From Planctomycetota bacterium (GTDB taxonomy: Bacteria; Planctomycetota; OFTM77): 64,000 bases of DNA. Of the stretch, positions 52,936 through 60,464 are shown one piece after another; the stretch's first letter is position 1; every line of letters starts with the position of its first letter. The notes below the pieces were generated by a model. It was given only the letters and a program-made list of their open reading frames with translations. It was not told the DNA's origin and made no database searches. Made by a program: the position numbers and the translations under genes. The stretch is taken from contig JAJDCO010000031.1 of assembly GCA_029260795.1 (NCBI GenBank), forward strand, positions 1 to 64,000. The letters run 5' to 3'.

Positions 52936-55395
52936 ATGTCGCCCGAGCGCTTCGACGGTCAAGGTGACGAGCGCGTCGACGTGTACGCTCTCGGAGCGAC
53001 GCTCTACGAGCTGGTGGCTCTACGCCCGGCCTTCCCGGGCAACGACCAGATCGAGCTGCTCGACCGCATTCGAAAAGAAGAGCCACCGCCCCTCGATCGA
53101 CTCGTCCCCGGTCTCCCGCGCGACCTTCAAACGATCATCGAGAAGTGTCTGGCCAAGGAGCCGTCTCGCCGCTATCGCGGGGCCCGCGACCTTGCCGACG
53201 ACCTCCAGCGTTACCTCGAGAGTCGTCCCATTCGCGCTCGCCGAGCCTCGCTGCCCGAGCGGTTGATCTTCTGGTCGCGGCGGAACCCGGCGGCGGCCCT
53301 CCTGCTCGGCGTGCTGCTCGTAGCTGTCGTTGCTGCTCTGGTGGCGGCTCTCGAGTTCCGCACCCAGAGTGAGGAGAATCGACGGCTCGCACAGAGCGAG
53401 TCCAAGGCACGCGGCGAGGCCCAGGAAGCACTCGAAAACGTGGCCGTAGCCCGCAACGAGCTCCGTGGCAACCTCTACTTCGCCAACATGAACCTGGCGA
53501 TCAACGCGCTCGAGAACCTGAACGGCTCGCGACAGGCTCGCCGACTACTGGATCCTTGGCCGCCCGTGCCGGGCGAGTCGGACCTGCGTGGCTTCGAGTG
53601 GTATCTCCTGTCTGCGGTGGCGACGGATGGTGAGGCTATTCCACTCGCGGGCTATGGGTGGCTCCTTCAGTTCGCGTGGACGCGGTCGTTTCTGGTGGCC
53701 CGAACTGGCCTCACCGAGCTCGAGGTCTGGGACGCGGCGGCGCGTGAACGGCGTTACGTTCTGCGGGGGCGGGGTGCGGGGCTCATAGCGGTGAGCCCGG
53801 ATGAGCGCTGGGTCGCCTTCACGGACACCGATCGCTCCATCCGAGTCGTCGATCTCTCGAGCGGCGAGCTCCGGTTTCGAATTCCGACCGCGTCGAGCTG
53901 GCCCTTGACTCTCGTCTTCGATGCCTCGGGTGAGCAGCTCCACCTGGTGGGCCGGCGAGAAGGTGGCGGCGCTGTGTATGAGCTTTGGGACTTGGCCGCG
54001 CAGTCGCCGATCCGGACAGAGGAGTTCGAGGAAACCGACCGGGCTGCGGTGTCTCCCGACGGCCATCGGATCGCAGTCGCAAACGGCAGCGGTCGAATCG
54101 AAGTGCTGAATGGTCAGACGATGGACGTGTCGGCGAGCTTCGAGACGGACGGGGCGAAGGCCGACCTCAGCTTCGGACGCGAGGGCCGGATGCTGGCGGC
54201 CATTGATCGCGACGGAGGGGTGCTCCGAGTCTGGGAGATCACCTCCCGACGACTCATGCACGAAGTGATCGCGCATCGAAACATCACGAGCCGGGTCGGG
54301 TTCAGCCCGGAAGGCCGGCACGTGGTCGTCTGCGGAGCGGATCAAAGCCTCTTCGTTCTCGACTTGGATTCGGGCGCGAGCTGGCGAGTGACCGGACCCA
54401 CGCGCTACGTGCACAGCTTCGCATTCGAGCCCCCAGGCACAGGAAGCCGTCGGCGACTCGTCGCCGGCGGTACGAGCGATCCCGCGCTTTTCGCGTGGGA
54501 CTTGGATGGGCCCGTGGCGCTTCGTTCGATTCCGACCGGGCGCCAGCTGCGTGGGTTGCAGTTCTTCGCGGAGGGCCGTCGCCTCTTGGTTTCCTCGCTG
54601 GGCTACTCGGCCGGGCTGATCGAGGTCGATTCCGGAGGACTGAGCGAACCTCCCACGGAGCGTCCGATCGGCTGTAGTGAAGATGGCCAGACCTGGCTGG
54701 ACATCGCACGGGGCGAGCTCGAAATCGTCGATCGCGAAACGGGAGATCGGCGGGTCGTTCCGATTCCCGGCGGGCCCCCGGACGTTCGTCGCAACACGAC
54801 TCTGCTCGTCGAGGCCGATGTCGTCTTGGTCTCCGACGGGGCGACCGTGTGGTGGACTCGCCTCGATGCGCTCGAACCTGCCAAGGTCCTCGTGAAGGAT
54901 GCCTACGGCGCGGGCACCTTGCCCATGGCCGTGTCACCTCTGGGGGATCGAGTCGTCGTTGGTGCGGGGGGAACCTTCTACCAGTACGACTTGCTCAGCG
55001 GAGCGACGCTCTCGACTCTGCACGGGTACTGGGTCGGCCACAGCCAGATTGCCTACCATCCAGACGGACGTTCGTTAGCCATCGCTTGCGACGATCATCG
55101 GATCCTGATCTGGGATCTGCAGAGCGACTCCGAGCCTCGAGTATTCTTGGGCCATACGCAGAAAGTGTTGGGCTTGTCGTTCAGCCCCGACGGATCCCGA
55201 TTGGCGAGCACTTCAGAAGATGGCTCGGTCAAGCTGTGGGAGACGACCACCGGGCGAGTCGCACTCAGCTTGCGGCATGACAAGCCGGTGCTTCAGGTCG
55301 CCTGGAGTCGCGACGGTGAGCGACTCGCGACGGGCACGCGAGATGGAACCGTGCGCGTGTACGCCGCGGCGAGTGCCTACCGGGAAGAGCGCTGA
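52936..55395 (+). pseudogene. N-terminally truncated kinase/WD40 paralogue 3
   Basis: Homology to the other two kinases begins abruptly at MSPERF (ATG 52936), after the DFG. The leader, glycine loop, catalytic Lys, HRD and DFG are all missing, so it cannot phosphorylate. The rest is complete and uninterrupted: C-lobe remnant (DVYALGATLYELVALRPAFPG), transmembrane helix (AALLLGVLLVAVVAALVAAL, ~110-130), coiled linker and full propeller ending GSRLASTSEDGSVKLWETTTG. The open frame can be extended upstream to TTG 52864 through unrelated sequence. Either a recent 5' deletion of a third kinase or a retained membrane propeller protein. Confidence 0.75.
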
Positions 55396-55496
55396 ACGGG
55401 TCGCCGTGTTCGACGACCCTCTCCGTGCCGGGAGACCTTTGAGCGTCGCAACCTCTTCCGGTGTTGGGGGCTAGCGCCCCACGCGATCGGGGGAAG

Positions 55497-55632
55497 AAAA
55501 AGGTCTGGGTGCACGCGCTCCGGACGTCGCCTTCGAGGGTGTTCGACAGGAGCCATTCAGGCGACCTCCTCGATCTCCCCGAGAAACGCGTGAAAACCCT
55601 GAGGGGTGAATCCGTCGGGGGGTGATGGGGAG
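55497..55632 (+). promoter_or_regulatory. leader region shared with the first glycine-rich lipoprotein gene
   Basis: Contains the 51-nt module AAAAA-N3-CTGGGT-N17-CGCCT-N5-GGTGTTCGAC (55497-55547), identical in spacing to 44718-44768. It also holds a looser copy of the GTGA...GGTGATG motif (55601-55632). The remaining ~380-nt gap before ATG 55776 has nothing else recognisable. Confidence 0.55.
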
Positions 55633-55775
55633 GCGTCGGACGATCTCCGCCACGGAGGCGGCGATCGAGCACGACCGGAGACCGGGAGGGCTCCGCTCCT
55701 GTCCGCGTCTGGTCCATACCCATTTCAATGAGTCCCGACCGTGTCTTGGGACGGTCCAAGAAGGAAAAACGCACC

Positions 55776-58235
55776 ATGACGATTCAGAGAGTCTCGACCC
55801 GCCCGCCCGGCTTCCGCAAGGCTCCGCCCCTTCTCAGCGGAAGCCTACTGGTCTCCCTGCTTGCCCTCGCGAGCTGCGGGGGTGGTGGCGGAGGCGGTTT
55901 CATCGCACCGGCCGAAGAGGTGCCCGATCAGCTCGCGACGCTCGACGGACCGTCGCGCTCGAGCTCGATCGCCATCACCTCGAATGATCAGCGCGTCGTC
56001 GTCGCCAACCGAGAGACGGACACCGTCTCGGTGATGCGCGTGCGGAACGCGAACGGCTCGGACGCCGAGACCAAGCTGGCCGAGGTCGCGGTGGGGCAGG
56101 ATCCCCGCGCGGTCGCGATCTTGCCCGACGACTCGAAGGCGTACGTCACCAATGGTGCTTCGAGCACCGTCACGGTGTTGAAGCTCAGCGGCAACGACTA
56201 TCGCATTCTGGCCGAGATCCCGGTCGGCACCGAGCCCCGCGGCGTCGCGGTCTCACCGAACGGGACGCGCGTCTTCGTGGCCAACCACACCCAAGGCACC
56301 GTCTCGGTCATCGATCCGTCGACCGATACCGTCCTCTCCGAGATCGATCTCGGCGGGAACCCGTACGGCATCGGTGTCAGCAACGATGGCGATCAGGACG
56401 ATGCGGACGAGTTCGTCTACGTGACGCAGTTCTTCGCCGAAGTGAACCCAGCCGGTGGCGGTGAGGGCTTCGATGACGCCCGTCAGGGCGTGATCCACAC
56501 CTTCCCGGTCGTCGGCGACAACCCGCCCGCGAAGGTCACTCTGGCGCCGATGGCGGAGTCCGGCTTCACGGCGGATCGGACCGCGTTCGCCTCGCAGTTC
56601 ACGAATGATGTCCACAGTGACATCTTCAACCCGGACCCGAACGAGACCGACCCGAACAGCCCGACGATCATCGCCGATCCGCAGGGCGCGTATCCGAATC
56701 AGCTCCATGCGGCGCTCCTTCGAGACGGGCTGATCTACGTTCCCTCGATCGCCGCGGCTCCGGAGCCGCCGGTCAAGTTCAGCGTCAACGTGCAGGCCAT
56801 GGTCAGCGTCGTCGATGCGCTCACCCGCACCGAGCGCACGAACCTGGTCGTCAACCTCAATGACCAGATCAAGACCGAGACCCAGCCGGGTGACCCGAAT
56901 ACCAGCCTCGATCGGCTGTTCGCGAACGACATCGTGGACATCGATGCCGATCGCGCCGGCAACAACTTCCTGCTGCTCTCGCGCGGCGGCAACTATGTGA
57001 TGAAGGCCAAGGCCGTCGGCCAGGGTCGTCTCGACATCGGAGCGCCGAATGGCGTGGTCCGGTTTCAGACGGGCAACATTCCGTCGGGCGTCGTCATGAG
57101 CCACGATGGGCGCCGGGCCTACACGAACAATGAGGTCTCTGTTTCCGTCAGCGTGCTCGATCTCGAAAACGACAGCGTAATCGAGCAGGACCTGCCGTCT
57201 GGCACGCCGCCGACACCCGGCTCCTTCGAGCACCGCGTGCTGCTCGGCAAGCTGGCGTTCTTCACGGCGCTGGGGATGCCCGACGACGACTTCTTCGGTG
57301 AGGACATTCGCGACATCGAGCCGCTGAAGGATCGCGGCAAGGCCTCCGACAATGCCTGGAGCGGATGCGCCTCGTGCCATCCCGATGGCCTGGCGGACGG
57401 TGTCACCTGGTACTTCCCGACTGGCCCGCGTCAGACGGTGCCGCTCGATGCCTTCTTCGCCAAGGACAACCCGGGCGACCAGCGCATCTCCAACTGGAGC
57501 GGCGTGCGCGGCAGCATCACCGACTTCAACAACAACTCCCGCAACGTCCAAGGCGGCCTCGGCTTCGCCGGCGACCCGCCCAACCCGGACATCTACAACC
57601 ACGGCCGGACTCAAGGGGTCAGCGATGCCCTCGACGTGATGACCCTGTGGGTGCAGACCGTGCGACCGCACAACATGCCGGTGCCGTCGGATACGGCCGC
57701 GCTTGCCAGCGGAGCCTCGGTCTTCGAGAGCAACTGTGCCTCGTGCCACGGCGGTGAGAAGTGGACCAAGAGCCAGGTCGTCTACATCGACAACCCGGCC
57801 TTCGACTCGAATCCGCTCGCCGGCGGGTCACCGCTCGATCCCGGTGTGGAGAATGCGGGGCCGCAGATCCTGTCCTACTCGCTGGGGCAGTCGTTCATCG
57901 CCTTCTTCGAGGACGCCGGCGCCTTCTCGGACGCCGACCCCCGCGAGATCCGTGGTGCGGGCGGCGGCATCGGCAGGACCGCGTTGGGCGGACTCGGATT
58001 CAACGTGCCGTCGCTGCTCGGAATCGGGCGGACGGCTCCCTACTTCCACGGTGGCTCGGCGCAAACGTTGGCCAATGCGTTCAGCATCCACGCTCTGGGC
58101 GACGGCAGCACGATCCAGGCGGAGCTCTCGTCGCAAGAGCGTGCCGATCTCACCCTCTTCCTCAACTCGATCGACGGTCGGACGGTCACCCTGCGCTCCG
58201 ACACGGACGACTTCCTGTCGGAGGTCGGGCAGTAG
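55776..58235 (+). CDS. lipoprotein with YVTN-type beta-propeller and two-haem cytochrome c (MauG/CCP-like) domain
   Basis: 819 residues. Lipobox LASC (Cys34) is followed by seven glycines, like the 44.9-kb lipoprotein. Residues ~60-470 form a YVTN propeller (EIPVGTEPRGVAVSPNGTRV, NHTQGTVSVIDPSTDTVLSE). The C-terminal half has two haem c motifs, CASCHP (531-536) and CASCHG (654-659), and NVPSLLGIGRTAPYFHGGSAQTLANAF in parts, as in dihaem cytochrome c peroxidase/MauG-like proteins. ATG 55776 follows AAGGAA. It should be an envelope redox lipoprotein; its substrate is unknown. A strong hairpin terminator follows. Confidence 0.87.
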   Translation: MTIQRVSTRPPGFRKAPPLLSGSLLVSLLALASCGGGGGGGFIAPAEEVPDQLATLDGPSRSSSIAITSNDQRVVVANRETDTVSVMRVRNANGSDAETKLAEVAVGQDPRAVAILPDDSKAYVTNGASSTVTVLKLSGNDYRILAEIPVGTEPRGVAVSPNGTRVFVANHTQGTVSVIDPSTDTVLSEIDLGGNPYGIGVSNDGDQDDADEFVYVTQFFAEVNPAGGGEGFDDARQGVIHTFPVVGDNPPAKVTLAPMAESGFTADRTAFASQFTNDVHSDIFNPDPNETDPNSPTIIADPQGAYPNQLHAALLRDGLIYVPSIAAAPEPPVKFSVNVQAMVSVVDALTRTERTNLVVNLNDQIKTETQPGDPNTSLDRLFANDIVDIDADRAGNNFLLLSRGGNYVMKAKAVGQGRLDIGAPNGVVRFQTGNIPSGVVMSHDGRRAYTNNEVSVSVSVLDLENDSVIEQDLPSGTPPTPGSFEHRVLLGKLAFFTALGMPDDDFFGEDIRDIEPLKDRGKASDNAWSGCASCHPDGLADGVTWYFPTGPRQTVPLDAFFAKDNPGDQRISNWSGVRGSITDFNNNSRNVQGGLGFAGDPPNPDIYNHGRTQGVSDALDVMTLWVQTVRPHNMPVPSDTAALASGASVFESNCASCHGGEKWTKSQVVYIDNPAFDSNPLAGGSPLDPGVENAGPQILSYSLGQSFIAFFEDAGAFSDADPREIRGAGGGIGRTALGGLGFNVPSLLGIGRTAPYFHGGSAQTLANAFSIHALGDGSTIQAELSSQERADLTLFLNSIDGRTVTLRSDTDDFLSEVGQ

Positions 58236-58270
58236 GTCATCGAGCTCACGAGTGAGTTGTGTCTCGCACG

Positions 58271-58302
58271 ACGCGGGCCCGGCAGGCATGCCGGGCCCGC
58301 GT
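58271..58302 (+). terminator. rho-independent terminator after the propeller/cytochrome lipoprotein
   Basis: Perfect 14-bp stem ACGCGGGCCCGGCA / TGCCGGGCCCGCGT with a 4-nt loop, followed by TCTTT. It starts 36 nt after the stop codon. Confidence 0.85.
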
Positions 58303-58495
58303 TCTTTGGTTGTGCCGCGAGCGGAAGCCACTTCGATGAGGATGGCGTCGATGGAAGTCGATCCGGCCGGCTTGCAGTGTTCCCCAGGTTCACGCCTTTT
58401 GGGGAGAACCAAGCGCGACAACCCGCTTCGGAACCTCCAGAACTCACTCATGATCGATCGAATGGCAGCCCTCTCCCCTGAATCGCCTGCGAAGA

Positions 58496-58687
58496 TTGTT
58501 CATGCGCTTCGACCACGCCGGCCTCTTGCTCCTGGACGTCGGTGGTTTCGCGAGCGTCGCTCACGGTCAAAGCGGGACAGCCGGCACCCTCAAGGTCTTC
58601 ATCCTCGGGCAGTCGAACATGCCGGGGAGCGGGTTCGTGAAGGCGGACCCGGAAGCGCAACAGGGAGCTCGGAGAGAGTTCGCTTGA
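58496..58687 (+). pseudogene. 5' fragment of a sialate O-acetylesterase (SASA/DUF303) gene
   Basis: A 63-residue open frame with a signal-peptide-like start (MRFDHAGLLLLDVGGFASVAHGQ) followed by TLKVFILGQSNMPGSGFVKA. This matches the beginning of SASA-domain carbohydrate esterases (KVFILAGQSNMEG; GQSN holds the catalytic Ser). It stops after ~63 residues, whereas the family needs >200, and no continuation is seen. A remnant left by insertion or deletion; the DUF4143 ATPase gene begins 32 nt later. Confidence 0.65.
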
Positions 58688-58717
58688 TTTGCTCAATACG
58701 CTGAGTAAAATTACTCA
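58684..58717 (+). promoter_or_regulatory. sigma-70-like promoter with palindromic operator before the DUF4143 ATPase
   Basis: TTGATT (58684-58689), 16 nt, TAAAAT (58706-58711). The -10 is embedded in TGAGTAA-AA-TTACTCA (58702-58717), a 7-bp-arm palindrome. ATG 58720 follows within 10 nt of the -10, so the mRNA would be leaderless; no Shine-Dalgarno is visible. The palindrome could be a repressor site. Confidence 0.6.
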
Positions 58718-58719
58718 CC

Positions 58720-59934
58720 ATGTTGAGTAAACCGTCCAGTTCCTATCAGAGACCCCAGGCCGCAGAGCTGCGCCGCCGTCTGGGGGAGCCGCGGCGCTTT
58801 ATCCAGGTCGTGGCCGGTCCACGTCAGGTGGGTAAGACCACGCTGGTCCAGCAGCTTGCCGACGAGATTGGCCCAGACGTCCGCTACGCCAGTGCCGACG
58901 AGCCAACGCTGCGTGGCAACGAGTGGGTCGCGCAGCAATGGGAGGCCGCTCGTCTCGAAGCGAAGCAGGCTGGTCCAGTCGGAGTGGTGCTGGCCCTTGA
59001 CGAGATCCAGAAGATCCCAGACTGGTCAGAGACCGTGAAACGGCTTTGGGACGAGGACACGCGGAGAGAGCTGCCCCTCCGGGTGGTGCTGCTCGGCTCT
59101 GCGCCGCTCTTGATCGCCCGTGGCATGACGGAGAGTCTCGCGGGCCGATTCGAGCTCTTGCATCTGCCTCATTGGTCGTTTCCGGAGATGCGTGACGCGT
59201 TCGGCTTCGACCTGGACCAGTTCCTCTTTTTCGGAGGCTACCCTGGCGCTGCCCCACTGGCGGCGGAACCGCGGCGCTGGCGCAGCTACGTGATCGACAG
59301 CCTCATCGAGACCTCGATTTCTCGGGACGTGTTGCTGTTGACCCGGGTCGACAAGCCCGCACTGCTTCGCCGGCTGTTCGAGCTGGCTTGCCGATACTCC
59401 GGCCAGATTCTCTCTTACACGAAGATGCTCGGACAGCTCCAAGACGCCGGCAACACGACCACCTTGGCGCATTATCTGGACCTGTTGTCGGGGGCCGGGA
59501 TGGTCCGTGGACTTCAGAAGTTCGCCGGCGATGCGGCTCGCAGCCGCGGTTCGATCCCGAAGCTGCAAGTGCTGAACACCGCCCTGATGAACGCGATGGC
59601 CGGCTTGTCGCCCGCCGAAGTTCGAAGCGACCACGAGTATCGGGGCCGACTGGTGGAGTCCGCGGTGGGCGCGCATCTCGCCAATGCTGCCGCTGGCGGG
59701 GAATGCGAGCTGTTCTACTGGCGCGAACGAAGCGCCGAGGTCGACTTCGTGGTGCGCGCGGGTCGCCGCGTCCTGGCCATCGAGGTCAAGAGCACGGCCC
59801 AGGGCAGAGCTCGCCCAGGAGCGGCCGCCTTCTCCAAGGCGTTCAACCAGCAACGCACGTTACTGGTCGGAGGCGACGGCATTGACCTCGAAGAGTTTCT
59901 CGCCCAGCCGGTGTCGCATTGGATTCAGGCTTGA
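58720..59934 (+). CDS. AAA-type ATPase with DUF4143 domain
   Basis: 404 residues. Walker A GPRQVGKTT (~33-41) and Walker B VVLALDEIQ (~88-96) lie in an N-terminal ATPase domain. The C-terminal half is DUF4143, with RRLFELACRYSGQILSYTKM, LEYRGRLVESAVGAHL-like sequence and a nuclease-fold-like end (FYWRERSAEVDFVV, VLAIEVKS). These ATPases are very common, frequently transferred accessory genes of unknown role. The gene abuts a truncated esterase remnant and has an AT-richer promoter than its surroundings, consistent with acquisition. Confidence 0.9.
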   Translation: MLSKPSSSYQRPQAAELRRRLGEPRRFIQVVAGPRQVGKTTLVQQLADEIGPDVRYASADEPTLRGNEWVAQQWEAARLEAKQAGPVGVVLALDEIQKIPDWSETVKRLWDEDTRRELPLRVVLLGSAPLLIARGMTESLAGRFELLHLPHWSFPEMRDAFGFDLDQFLFFGGYPGAAPLAAEPRRWRSYVIDSLIETSISRDVLLLTRVDKPALLRRLFELACRYSGQILSYTKMLGQLQDAGNTTTLAHYLDLLSGAGMVRGLQKFAGDAARSRGSIPKLQVLNTALMNAMAGLSPAEVRSDHEYRGRLVESAVGAHLANAAAGGECELFYWRERSAEVDFVVRAGRRVLAIEVKSTAQGRARPGAAAFSKAFNQQRTLLVGGDGIDLEEFLAQPVSHWIQA

Positions 59935-59985
59935 TGATGCCCACCGAGAGGCTGGGATCCTCATGTGGAACGCTGGCACCCGGCA

Positions 59986-60009
59986 GGAACGTTCCGGCTG
60001 GAACGTTCC
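59986..60009. repeat. twin GGAACGTTCC palindromes
   Basis: Perfect 10-bp palindromes at 59986-59995 and 60000-60009, about 50 nt after the ATPase stop. They could be an operator pair or simple repeat. Confidence 0.6.
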
Positions 60010-60110
60010 GCTGAAATACGTCGACCATTGAAGCCCGTCGAGGTGATCGTTCCTCGCGTCCGCTGTCTGGGTCTTCGCCGAGGATCGTTTCTCGTGGAGA
60101 GGCGACAGCC

Positions 60111-60365
60111 TATCCCGATCGATGAAGTCGCCCCGGTGTCGACCGACGTTCGGAGAGCGCGTCCAGCAGACTGAAGTCCGCCCTCCGAAGCCGGAGGCCC
60201 GACCTCAAGTCGGGAGGTCTTTCGCCATTCTGAAGCCGTCGTGATCGGCGAGGGCCTCTTCAGCGGACTGAAGTCCGCCCTCCGACCTATCCCGATCGAT
60301 GAAGTCGCCCGGTGCCGACCGACGTTCGGAGAGCGCGCCCAGCGGACTAAAGTCCGCCCTCCGAA
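60111..60365. repeat. 177-bp-spaced direct duplication containing hairpin repeats
   Basis: A ~78-bp segment starting TATCCCGATCGATGAAGTCG and ending in a hairpin repeat plus CCTCCGAA occurs at 60111-60189 and 60288-60365. Hairpin repeats are at 60166-60188 (GCAGACT-GA-AGTCCGC), 60198-60214 (minus form, CCCGAC stem), 60263-60285 (GCGGACT-GA-AGTCCGC) and 60342-60364 (GCGGACT-AA-AGTCCGC). Three of the four have the CCTCCGA tail on the plus strand. Confidence 0.8.
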
Positions 60366-60464
60366 ACCCTAGGACGACGATTGATGAAGACTTCGAGAGC
60401 GTATAATCGCCCCGTCGACTGCGCTGCCGTAGCGGCATCCGCCCAGTTTTCTCGGGAGTCCCGC

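Larger units (their letters stand above)
59935..60464. other. repeat-filled gene-free region
   Basis: 530 nt between the DUF4143 ATPase and the sulfatase. It contains twin GGAACGTTCC palindromes, four hairpin repeats and a direct duplication, annotated separately. No gene-like frame. Confidence 0.6.

Noticed and set aside
56253..57749. 498-codon minus-strand frame opposite the propeller/cytochrome lipoprotein
   Set aside because: Antisense to a gene with haem motifs and lipobox; no motif of its own.
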